From: Larimichthys crocea
Lineage: Eukaryota > Chordata > Actinopteri > Sciaenidae
Length of the DNA: 64,000 nucleotides
Direction: 5' to 3'
NCBI RefSeq assembly: GCF_000972845.2
Contig: NC_040012.1
Location: forward strand, 6,232,097 to 6,296,096
In this document: piece by piece, positions 23,019-34,600 of the stretch
Numbering within the stretch: position 1 is the stretch's first letter
Layout: each line of letters starts with the position of its first letter
Notes under the pieces: model-generated
What the model saw: only the letters and a program-made list of their open reading frames with translations
What the model was told of the DNA's origin: nothing
The model's database searches: none
Position numbers and translations under genes: made by a program

Positions 23019-23890
23019 ACATCAACGTGGCTGGAGAACCCAAACCTCACAGGTCAAAAACCACCAAACGCTCAGCTGGCGACATGTACAGGTGAGTCAC
23101 AGCAAGACGAACGTCACAGCTGCTAAACTGCACTCATCAAGGAAAAATTCCACCTGTCTTGACAGATTTTTGGAAAGCATCAACAGTATCGTCTTCGTGT
23201 TTACTCATTCAGAACTCCTCTCTGTCTTCTTTTTAACAGCAGCTCCTCGTTTGAACTCGACTACGACTTTCTGAGAGATTACGTCAGGTGAGAAAAATGT
23301 GTTTGTCGCTCGTCAGTCATGTGAGCATCTTCCTGTTTGTTTTGCACAGCAGTCACTCTGTTTGTCTGCACACTGTGTGTGCGTTCCAGCTTGGCATTAG
23401 TTTGAGTGACTAGAGGTTGAAGTACCAGGATACAGGCTGCCATTAAACTTAAACACTAAGGTGCAGTGGACAAATGAGAAAGAAGTAAGTAGTCACAAAT
23501 CAAACAAAGCCACATTATCTGGTTCCAGTTCTTTTAGTTGTAAGCTTATCTGATTTTCATGAGCCACAGCTCGTTGAGTAATTGTTAGATCTGAAGGTGG
23601 AAGGCATGAGAAAACTCACCAGCAACGTCTTTCATAATCAAATGAACGTTTAGTCTGTAATTAAGCCAAATGGCCAAATGTTCTCTGGTTTCAGCTCCTC
23701 TGATGTGAAGATCTGTTGCTGCTGCACTTGTTTTTCATTTCACTTTATTTTTTCATTTCAGGTTGTTAAACATTTGTGTTTACAAGTTTACATGGGAGCG
23801 TTTTGTCTCTGTCACACTCAAGTTGCTCATTCAACACTCATTCTTCTCTTTTCTTTGCAGTGAAAGTGGACGAGCTGCAGACCTTCTTCA
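23019..23890 (+). pseudogene. hnRNPC/RALY-like gene fragment
   Basis: Three exon fragments lie on the plus strand. Exon a (23,019-23,091) encodes DINVAGEPKPHRSK then KRSAGDMY. Exon b (23,240-23,287) encodes SSSFELDYDFLRDYV, and its phase joins exon a correctly. A third piece from 23,861 encodes VKVDELQT and then runs into stops. These match, in order, the segment after the RNA-recognition motif and the start of the C-terminal coiled coil of hnRNPC-family splicing factors. The RRM exons upstream and the coiled-coil and acidic tail downstream are absent, so it cannot make the full protein. Introns are retained, so it was copied as DNA rather than by retroposition. Confidence 0.7.
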
Positions 23891-23899
23891 CATATACAT

Positions 23900-24650
23900 A
23901 GAAAAGTTGGTTACAGCTGATTTTAGTTTTGGCTGCTGGTTCTAAAAGTTACGGAAACACAGTATAGTAATATATAATGTAATAGTAATAGTTGCATTCC
24001 ACTATTACTGGAATACTTAATGGAACTGAGCCGTCCTTACTGTCCTACATAGAAATTGGTATTGGTACCGCCTCCAGTTTCAGAGTGTAATACCACTGTG
24101 GTAAATATGGACAGTTTGTATTTGTTGTTTAACAGCCAAACATCAAGCAAGCTCACCAACAGAAGACATAGCAGCCAGCTGATATTACTCACTAGTCCAA
24201 CAGCAGTCAGTCCAGCTCGGCGTCTGTCTTTCAGCTTTTTATTTCAATAAGCTCTCGCCAACCCCTAAAAGCGAGTCCCAGATTTACTCTTGTCCGGTCA
24301 TGCTCCTTTTCTCTTCTTGGCTTCCTCTCCTCTTCAGTCTTTTCTCCTCTGTCATTATGTCCATAGAGGCTGCTGAGCCTGGTTACATTGCCCAGCTCCA
24401 ATTCTGGCACGACATCAGCTCTGCTCCTCAGGCCTGAAAACCTCCTTATGTCAGTGGTCCAAAATGCCTGTGGAACAACCACCAACACCTGCCGCAGTGC
24501 TCTGAGCTTGCAGCCCAGCTAACATGAGCTAACAGCAGCTACAGCTGGCAGCAGTTTACTTCACTGTCCATCAGGGAGTTGAGGCGGAGCGGCCGGACAT
24601 CAGAGGGAAAACCAGAAAACATTTTCTCCAATAAAATATGATCCAGTTTC
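23900..24650. repeat. Repeat-like spacer
   Basis: No gene recognised. AGCTAACAGCAGCTACAGCT and adjoining GC-richer sequence look like a common interspersed element. The small ORFs have no recognisable domain. Confidence 0.3.
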
Positions 24651-25018
24651 ACTAAAATCAGTGAAATAGTTGGTGGTGTGTGACTTGGTGCCGTAAAACG
24701 TTACATAGTCCTCACAGGTGATCGTACCTGGTGCACATCATTACACATCAGTGTAGCTTCAAAATGATTTAAAATTTGTCATTTGAAGTGAAGTCAAAAT
24801 ATTTGCTCTGCCACCAGTTGAAGGTCCAAGCAACAAGCTTGAATGGTTAGACAGGTTTTTCAACCAAACCCTCAGGATGTTAGTCGGATGTCAGTGTATT
24901 TGTAGAGGAAACAAAGCTGAACCAAAGATTACAAACCCAAATAACTGTAGTTTAAACTTTATTATTATTTTAGATTAAGTGCACAATTAGATATCCCTTC
25001 AACAAATATTTTACTGTC
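24651..25018 (-). pseudogene. Orphan DOMON gene fragment (E3 plus intron)
   Basis: A 368-bp piece is collinear with 16,072-16,435 and 36,888-37,214: the upstream half of the extra exon E3 (to about 24,727) and the whole intron up to just before E2. It starts inside E3 and ends abruptly at 25,018, before the E2 donor. It is a fourth, tiny copy of the DOMON gene, lying immediately beyond the 3' end of copy B. Confidence 0.7.
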
Positions 25019-25549
25019 ACAGTGCATGTAAGTATTAAAATATAATAACTATTATGTCTTGGCTTGGGTTTCCCATAACTGAGCTACTGCCAAGATACAG
25101 CTAAAACTTGTTCAACCAAAGTCTGTACATTTGCAGAAACTGCTTGTGGTGCCAGATGGGCAGATCTAGATAAAGTGCAAAACCAGAATTTTCAGCACCT
25201 TTTCTATAAACAGGCAATGCTGGAACATAAGCAAGTGGTTGGTAGATTTCCTTCACTATAAAAAATACAATTAATCTACTAAGTGCTGAATTTTAACATT
25301 CTCAAAACAAAGTTCATCTTGTACCCCAGTCACTAAAACCACAAGAAGTGTTTGCAAATAACCTGAATATCATTAAGTTTTTAGCTGTCAAATTGTAAAA
25401 AAAAAAAAAAAAAAGAAGATGCCTGAGACACACGTATGAATAAGGTGTGTAAAAACATTTTATACATAGTTTGTTGACACTCGTGCGTAAGTCCAGCGCA
25501 TAAGCTTCACTTCATTGTGTCCAACTGGCCACAGCTTCCTCTGAGACTC
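25019..25549. other. 3' flank of DOMON B
   Basis: Unique-looking AT-rich sequence with an A17-type tract at about 25,398-25,415. It should contain the 3' UTR of DOMON B. I saw no convincing minus-strand AATAAA close to the stop and no other gene. Confidence 0.4.
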
Positions 25550-25602
25550 TTAGGCTCTCAGCATGGTGAACAGTGCGAGGACACTCAGCAGGATCGGCAC
25601 AG
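25550..25602 (-). CDS. DOMON B terminal exon E7 (GPI signal)
   Basis: The acceptor TTCCTTGCCAG precedes CT GTG CCG, which completes the split codon left by E6. It then encodes [16 protein letters not shown] and TAA. The hydrophobic run with no charged cytoplasmic tail after it is what GPI transamidase substrates look like. The exon is about 9 kb from E6 because of the BEL insertion. It is the only copy of this exon I found in the window. Confidence 0.7.
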
Positions 25603-28600
25603 CTGGCAAGGAAAGATGCAAAAGGAGTTTATCAGGAAAGGTTTGTTCATTATTCTTTGTGTGAGGATGAGGCATTTATCAGTTGGGTAAAGTTATTGTA
25701 ATAACAACATAACATATTGTAACAATCTGTTGTCTGTTGTACTCACAATTGGCAAAAGATCATTTTATTGTCCCCACTATTATTTGTGTTAGCTATCAAG
25801 TCTTTGGCAGAGGCTTTTAGCTACATGCCTCCTGTTACAGGTATCTCAGTTACCATTGTACGCTGACGATATGCTTTTATTTCTTACCAATCCATAGTGT
25901 TAGAGCCATTTTTATGTTTTGTAGGTTTTGTGCATATTTGTACATTTAGATTTAATACTATATGAAGATATTAATATTTGTTGAAGAATTTTGAGTTGAT
26001 TTTTAGATAATAAGAATATTAATGTGCACATGCTATAATGTGATGCAATATGACTGGCTGTTGAGGTTAATATAAAAGCGTGAGGACGCATGAAGGACCG
26101 CTCGAAGCCTCGAGCCATGGAAGCATCACAGTCTTTTGACCGTCACGGCACATTGGGATAATTTAGCTGTTAGGAATTCATCTTTTGTTTTGTATTGTTT
26201 TAAATTTCAGTAAAAAAAAATACAAACCACAAAGAAGGATTCAAGACCTTTATTTTGTGTACGTGTCATGTGTGAAAGAACCTCGAGGTACAAGGCTTGT
26301 GAGTGAGCTCGCTGCACTCACATCAAAGTCAAAAGACTTGCACAAAGCCACGAGGGTAGGAGAGCCACGACGGAGCTAACTACTGGGCTAAGACAAGTTC
26401 AAGAGGCTATTATGCTACCGTAGCTTGGTAAGAAGACAGAACCAGCTGAAACCAGCATTGAAGTTTGAGGAAAGTTGGTGACCTTGGATGCAACGTCGGC
26501 TGAAGCAGGTTTTGCCTGGATCAGGTCTGATATTTTCTCCTCATTCCTATTAGCCTGCTAGCTAAAGGAGAAAAGTGAAAGTGAAAGTAAATGCCCACAG
26601 GATTTCCAGCTCAGAAAGTCATTGAATTTCTGCCAAATGATCCTACACATACAGTAACTCTTTTTCACAAGTGTGAAGTGTGAATTTATTGGAAGAGTTC
26701 AGAAGCTGTGAGGAATTTGTGAAATTGTCACAGTTTATGTGTGGAGATATACCAGCAGATGCGTCTGTTGACCAAAGGAGGGCGCCAAAGCCTATGGAAA
26801 GGGCTATAGAGGAGAAAATACAGAGGCTAAAAGGTGAGAGAAAGGGAAAGCTGACACAGGTAACCAAGCAAAAGAATGAGATAGAAACATTGAAGCAAGA
26901 TGAATGCAATGTTGATATCATAAAAGAAGAAACTATGTTGAAGTTTGAAAGATGTTTTGGAGAGTATAAACATCTTAATGAAGAATTAAGTGAAGATGAT
27001 CAGAAAGTTGATCAGGAGACATGTGAAAGCAGACATGCAGAATTAAAGGCATTCATACAAGAAACAAATGAATGGATTGCAGAAATTAAAAGAGGTTATC
27101 AAGATGAGGAAGATGGTGTTAGGCCTCAGGATAGTGTTTCTGTGGCCAACTCAGTTACAAGTTGTGCATCTCAACTGTCTAGCACTAGCTCAGCGCGGTT
27201 GAAACTTAAAGCAGAACGTGAAGCACTGTTAGTAAGAACAGCGGCTATGCAAATGAAACAAGAGCTTGAGCAAGAAGTGCACTTGAGAGTGAAAAAGGAG
27301 CAGTTGCAGATTGAAACTGAGCTTGCAGCTTTGAATGCCAAATTAAAGGTTTATGAAGAATTTGAAGATGCTCAGGGGTCTATGGATGATTATACAGATC
27401 CAGTAACAAGGCCCAGACCTGGGTCTAAGCATTTGACTTGTAGAAAAGAAATGTTTACAAATGATCATTATGAGCGTCATGGAGCTAGTAAACCTTTGCC
27501 TGCTATCAAGCCTAAGGCAGCTGCACCAGTTGTTTCTTCAGTCAGAAGAAAGTCTTCCTCAAGGCATACGATTGACGATGATTCTACTAATGACCTGTAT
27601 CAAGTATTGCAGCGTCAAAACGAGGTGACTGAAATGCTCATCAAGCAACAAAGTCTGACTCAACTGCCTCACAGAGACATACCAGTGTTTACAAGAGATC
27701 CTCTGACATATAGGTATTTCATAAGAGCCTTCGAGCATGCCATTGATAGCAAGACAGACAGCCAGCAAGATCGCCTGTATTACCTAGAACAGTTCACGAG
27801 TGGGGAACCACTTGACCTCATTCGCAGCTGTGAGCACATGAGGCCAGACAGGGCTTATAGAGAAGCTAGAATGTTGCTTGACCGTCATTATGGTGATGAA
27901 CTGATAATTGCCAATGCCTATATCAAGAAGGCAATGGAATGGCCTCAGATAAAGCCAGAGGACAGCAAGGGACTGAACACCTTCGCTTTGTTCTTGATTG
28001 GATGTTGTAACACATTGAGTGATGTGGACTACATGGATGAAATGAACAATCCTACCAACATGAAGTGCATCTTATCCAAACTTCCATTTAAGCTGAAAGA
28101 GAAATGGAGAAGCTTTGCTTACGACATTCAAGACAGAACGAAAAAACAAGCTAGGTTTCCTGATCTGGTGGACTTTGTTTACCATCAAGCCAAGATTTTC
28201 AATGACCCACTGTTTGGTGATATCCTGGACACAACCACAGGTAACCAGGGAAACACAAAGAAGAAGGCCAATTCAGGAAAAGGTGAATCTAAAATGAGCA
28301 GCTTCGCAGTAAGTGTGACTGCTACTGACAAGGATGCCACTAAAGGCCAACCAGAGAAGAAGCATCCAGCTGTTAAGTCAGCCAATGCTTTTCAAAGTCC
28401 CTGTTTATACTGCAAAAAGAATCATGCACTGAATGTGTGCAACAAGATCAAAGGTCAGTCTTTGAAAGACAGAATTGAATTGTTTTAGCTGTCTTACGGC
28501 AGGTCATCTGTCTAAGGACTGTAAGAAAAAGAGCTCATGCCCTGACTGTTCCTTTAAGCATCCTGCTATCTTGCATGTCGTAAAAGAAGATCGCACACCA

Positions 28601-31600
28601 GAGAAGAACAGTGCAGATGACAATTCTCAGGGCACAGCTGAAGTAATAAATGCTCTTGTGTCTGCAGGGTGCGGTAGAGGAGAACATACTGGGGCCGGGA
28701 ACAATGCATGTATTCTTCCCATTGTACCTGTGCAGATTGTTACGACCAGATAAAGGGGTATGAAAGGAAGTAACATAAAACCAGATTTTAAAGGTTATTA
28801 AACAAAAGTATTTTATTAAATGAAGGTTCAGATTGTTTTAACAAAAGGAGGTGAGGCAAAAGGGAACTAAGGGCGAGCAAGTGCTGTTAAACAAACAAAC
28901 AAATATAACAAAAAGGAACTCTAAACAGAGCCTATAATATCTAAGTAGAAAACCAAAACGAGAAAGAAAAACCTCACTGACTAAGCTTCTAGCAGATAAC
29001 CAAAAACACATCAAAAACAGCACTTCTAAACTAATGGGTCTAACAGAAATAGTCTACGTGTAATCAATAAACCAAACTAAACCCTGCCCAGTCTCAGTAA
29101 ACCAAACACAAAACCTCCAGTTACAAAATACAACCGAACGAGTATCCTCAGATACATACGAACGAGGCGAGCTCACGAACACACAATCAACAAGTTAAGC
29201 CATCAGATGCTTGGTTGCTCGAATGCTGGTGATGCTGCTGCGGGGGCGCTCTCATTGGCGGCGCGGAAAGGATGCCGCACCAATCCTGGCCCTGCCCATG
29301 TTGTCCCCGCCTCCACCAGTTTGGGGCCAACCAGGGACCAGCAATCGCACACCTGTATTTACCTATAGGGGAAAAAACACTACCCACACACATGCGTGGG
29401 GCAAAACGGCGGCAGCCGTAACAAGATAAAACACAAGAAGGGCACAAGAATTATCAAAACTTATGCATTCCTGGATCAAGGAAGCACAGCGACGTTTTGT
29501 ACTGAGGACTTGGCGAAGAAGTTGAATATCCGAGGCACAAAGACAGAGTACATTCTTCCCACCATGTCACAGGAACAGAAAGTGAGCAGTTACGTCCTAA
29601 CAGATCTAGAGGTATGTGGCTTAGATGGACAAGACTACATCGAGCTGCCCAATGTGTATACACACCCAGACATACCTGCAAAGAAAGCCAATATACCACA
29701 GAAGAAAGACTTGGAGAAGTGGTCTTACCTGAACCGAGTCCATCTCCCAAAACTGGAAGCAGAGATCAGTCTTCTCATTGGTGCCAACGCCTACAAGGCT
29801 ATGGAGCCATGGGAGATAATTAACAGCCGAAGCGACGGTCCATATGCCGCAAAGACTGCTCTAGGATGGGTAATCAATGGGCCCATCAGCAGATGCCAAG
29901 AGAAGGAATCTGATGATGCTGAAAGACAGAATTTCTTTGTTAACCGCATTTCTGTATTAAGCGTAAAAGAGATGTTGATGATGCATTATGATGCTAATTT
30001 TCCAGAACACTGGTGTGAGGACAAGCGAGAGCTATCACAACATGACAAGCAGTTTATGCACACTGTGACAACATCAGCACATCTTACAGAAGGCCATTAC
30101 TGCATTAAGCTGCCTCTGAAGGATGACCAGGTGGAGATGTCACGTAACCGTGGTATAGCTGAGCAAAGGCTTAACTCCTTGAAGCGGAAGTTAAATAGAA
30201 ATTCAGAATTCTTTCAAGACTACAAAGATTTTATGGACAGCATCCTGGAGAAAGGCTATGCCACAAGAGTTTCAGATGAACAGTTGAGTCGCAGTGACGG
30301 AAGAGTATGGTTCATCCCGCACCACGTGGTGTATCATCCGAAAAAGAGAAAGTTGAGGATCGTGTCTGACTGTACGGCAACTTACCAGGGAGTGTCGCTG
30401 AATGACAAACTGCTACAAGGGCCTGACCTTACAAACACCCTTAATGGGGTGCTGCTTAGGTTCAGGCAGGAGCCTGTCGCTCTGATGGCGGATATTGAAT
30501 CCATGTTCTACCAGGTGCGGGTTCCAGATGAAGATGCAGATCTGTTGCACTTTCTTTGGTGGCCAGGTGCTGATCTGAATGAGCAGGTGGCAGAGTACAG
30601 GATGTGTGTGCACCTATTTGGAGCCACGTCATCCCCCAGTTGTGCTTCTTATGCACTAAGAAGAACAGCACAAGGTGCAGCTACAACGACCAGAAGCCAC
30701 TCAGACAGTCCTTAAAAACTCCTATGTGGACGACTGTTTGAAGTCGGTTGCTACAGAAGATGAAGCTGTTAATCTTGTGAAGGAGCTGACGAAGTTGTGT
30801 AGCAGAGGCGGGTTCCACTTAACCAAGTGGGTAAGCAACAGCAGAGCACTGCTGTGCTCCATCCCTGACAACGAAAGAGCAGCTGAAGTTAAAGACCTGG
30901 ACTTGCAGCCTGATGAACTACCAGTAGAAAGGGCATTAGGCGTGCAGTGGTGCACAAGTTCTGATAGCTTCAAGTTCAAGATTCAGCTGCCAGACAAGCC
31001 ATGCAAAAGGCGAGGCATCCTATCTGTTGTTAGTTCTGTGTATGACCCGATGGGATTTCTCGCATCTCTACTCCTGCCCGTCAAGCTTATTCTGAGAGAC
31101 CTCTGCAAAGAGAAAAAAGGCTGGGACGAGGAAATTCCAGTAAAGTCACAACGAACATGGCAGAAGTAGTTAGCAGACCTTGACAAGTTGTCAGATCTCT
31201 GTGTGAGCAGATGTTTCAAGTCTAGCTCATTCGGACCCACAAAGGTTGCACAAATCCACCATTTCTCAGATGCAAGTCAAGATGGATATGGGGTTGTGTC
31301 ATACCTCCTGTTGACAAATGAGCGAGAAGAGAAACATGTTTGCTTTTTGATGGGAAAGTCCCGAGTCGCTCCTCTTAAGCAGGTTACGATCCCAAGAATG
31401 GAGTTGACGGCTGCAATGGTTTCAGTCAAGGTTGACCGGATGTTGAAAGAAGAACTTCAAGTTCCCTTGACTGATTTGGTCTTCTGGACGGATAGTACGA
31501 CAGTACTAAAATACATTGAAAATGATGCTCTTCATTTTAAGACATTTGTGGCAAACCATGTTTCTTTCATCACAGAAGCCACCACAATAGCTCAATGGAA

Positions 31601-34600
31601 GTACGTCAACACCTCTCAGAACCCAGCTGATCAGGCATCCATGGGCCTAAAGATCGAGAGCTTCATGTCAAGTAAGATTTGGTTTCAAGGGCCTAGTTTC
31701 TTGAGCAATCAGAAGGAGTGGCCAGAGCAACCTGAACAGTCTACTTCTCTGTCAGAAAATGATGAAGAAGTGAAAACATCAGCTGCTGCATCGTGCACAA
31801 GACCAGTGGTAGACAACACAGATCCAGTGAACCACCTTGTGGAACATTACTCCAGTTGGCACAAGCTGAAAAAGGCAACCGCCTGGATTCTGCACTTGAA
31901 AGAGTGCGGTACCTCAGTGGGAAAAGAAAAGCATTCAAGAAGGCTGTGCAACAGTCTGAACATGATACAGAGAAACGCAGACGAATGGATAAAGAACAAA
32001 TGATTATTTGTAAGACGAATTTGGAAAAGAAAATGCTTACCGTTGAGGATTTATCCAAAGCTGAAATGGAACTGATCAAGCACAGTCAGAAACAGACCTA
32101 TGCTGAAGAAATAAAAGTTCTACAGCAAGGGAACTCTCATGTGAAAAGAAACAGTTCAATTTTCAAATTGGACCGATATTTACAAGACGGTGTGTTGAGA
32201 GTAGGGGGGCGTCTGAACAGATCAGCGATGCCTGAGGAGGCCAGGCATCCTGTACTTCTGCATAAACAACACAGGATAGCCCACCTTTTTTACATCACAT
32301 CCACCAGGAAACGGGGCACGGTGGCAGAAATCACGTCTTGGTGAGATTAAGACAACGTTATTGGATACCTAAAGCAAATGCAGCAGCAAGAACTGTGATC
32401 TCAGAGTGCAACCTTTGCAAAAGGCTGCGTGCAAACGCCGGAGAACAGAAAATGGCCAGTAGACCGTCTGCTTCCTGATAAACCGCCTTTTACAAACACA
32501 GGCATGGATTATTTTGGTCCTTTCGAGATCAAAAGAGGACGTGCCAAGGTCAAGTGTTATGGAGTGCTTTTCACATGCCTGACAGTCAGAGCAGTGCATA
32601 TAGAAGTCGCCCATTCCCTTGAGACTGATTCGTGTATTAATGCTCGTGTAGGAATGCTGTATTAACGGATGACTGTCCTCGTCTGGCTTGGAAACGGCGT
32701 AGACCGTTTCCAAGCCAGACGAGAAGTGTCAGTCATCCGTTCTGACAATGGCACAAATCTGGTCGGTGCAGAGAGAGAGCTAAGACAGGCGTTAAAAGAA
32801 CTGGACCAGTCCCGTATCAATGAAGCCATGATGCAGAAAGGAGTACAGTGGTTGTTCAACCCACCTGCTGCGTCTCATCACGGCGGCATTTGGGAACGTC
32901 AAATTCGTGCAGTTAGAAAGGTGCTGAGTTCTGTTGTGAGGCAACAGTCGCTAGATGATGAAGAACTACAAACCTTCCTGTGCGAAGTTGAAAGCATCAT
33001 CAATGGGAGACCTATCACCACAAACACAGATGATCCCAGCGACCTCGAGCCGTTGACACCAAATCATCTGATCCTATTAAAGACACAGCCCAGCATGCCA
33101 CCTGGTGTGTTCGTTAAAGATGATGTCTACGCGCGGCGGCGCTGGAGACAAATTGAGTATATGACGAACCTATTCTGGAGGAGGTGGACCCAGGAGTATT
33201 TGCCTCTTTTGCAAGAGCGGCAAAAATGGCTTGGGCTGAAGAGAAGCTTCAAAGTTGGAGACGTCGTCCTTGTTGCTGATCCATCCCTGGCAAGGAATTC
33301 CTGGATGTTGGGCAGAATCACCAAAGTCATGCCAGACTCCAGAGGAGTAGTTCGAAGTGCTGAAGTCCGGACGAAGACGAGTACCATACAAAGACCCATT
33401 ACTAAATTGTGTTTATTGCAGGGAGAAGAATGAAAGAAGAGAAAGACTTACCTGTGTAGACATGGACTGTAAATTGTGTAAACTGAATACTTACCTGTAA
33501 AAGAAAAGACAGACAAAAATATTTTGAAGAAAATTTATGACAATGTTAATTATTTGAGAAATGTGATTGAAGAATGATAATGGCTCTGAGTTTGAGTTTA
33601 AGTTGATAATTGATATGCTAAGGCCTAGTCAATTAGGGGCCGGGATATGTTAGAGCCATTTTTATGTTTTGTAGGTTTTGTGCATATTTGTACATTTAGA
33701 TTTAATACTATATTAAGATATTAATATTTGTTGAAGAATTTTGAGTTGATTTTTAGATAATAAAAATATTCATGTGCACATGCTATAATGTGATGCAATA
33801 TGACTGGCTGTTGAGGTTAATATAAAAGCGTGAGGACGCATGAAGGACCACTCGAAGCCTCGAGCCATGGAAGCATCACAGTCTTTTGACCGTCACGGCA
33901 CATTAGGATAATTTAGCTGTTAGGAATTCATCTTTTGTTTTGTATTGTTTTAAATTTCAGTAAAAAATACAAACCTGTCGTAAACCTGTGTACCTGTCGC
34001 ATGTGAAAGAACTTCGAGGTTCAAGGCTAGTAAGTCAACACGCTGCACACACATAAGTCACAACAGGCTATTAGATGCACCCTTATAGGTAATGTTCATA
34101 AGATATCATTGTATATGTGCTTCTGTTTCTATTCAATCCAGATGTTTCGATGTTTCGCTACAGATAGCGGCTGTTCTGGATGAGATTTGTTGCTTTGGTC
34201 ATTTTTCGTTCGGAAGCTCTTAATTTCTTCTATATATTTCTTATTTATTAGTGATTTCTTATCCACCTTGTGTATACGAGCTGCTGTGACAAGTGAATTT
34301 CCTTCAAAGTTCAGTTTTGCCCGTGGTGACAGCAGCTGGCAATGTCTGCTCAACGTCTATTTACAAGCTGATCCTGGATCCTGGAGTCATATGACATCAA
34401 TTTCCTTGACAACTGGACAAAAGTCCATTTGTTGACGTAGATAATCGGATGTGATTGAAAGCTCCAAAACAGCTACTAAATGTATCCTGATGTGAGATTG
34501 TTTTTGTGTGTTTAGCTGGCTGAAAGGCTCACTTGGTTACAGGTGTACGTTTCTTCCTGTGAATTTCCAATTACTGTTCCTAAACCCATTATTTCTGTGG

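Larger units (their letters stand above)
25898..34084 (+). mobile_element. BEL/Pao LTR retrotransposon, defective, nested in DOMON B intron
   Basis: Two direct LTRs begin TGTTAGAGCC at 25,898 and 33,648. They flank gag with zinc knuckles, then protease, reverse transcriptase, RNase H and integrase in BEL/Pao order, with no envelope gene. A purine-rich tract, GGGGCCGGGA, precedes the 3' LTR. ATAG flanks both ends (25,894-25,897 and 34,085-34,088) and is a possible target duplication, but the right-hand LTR end is not certain. Disabling changes are a gag frameshift, a 686-bp insertion, an in-frame stop, several pol frameshifts and a fold-back in the integrase. By eye the first 320 bases of the LTRs differ at only about five sites, so insertion was fairly recent. 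It is antisense to the host gene. Confidence 0.9.

Noticed and set aside
29187..29447. Small ORFs between BEL gag and pol as extra viral-type genes
   Set aside because: They lie within the solo-LTR-like insertion and have no recognisable domain.
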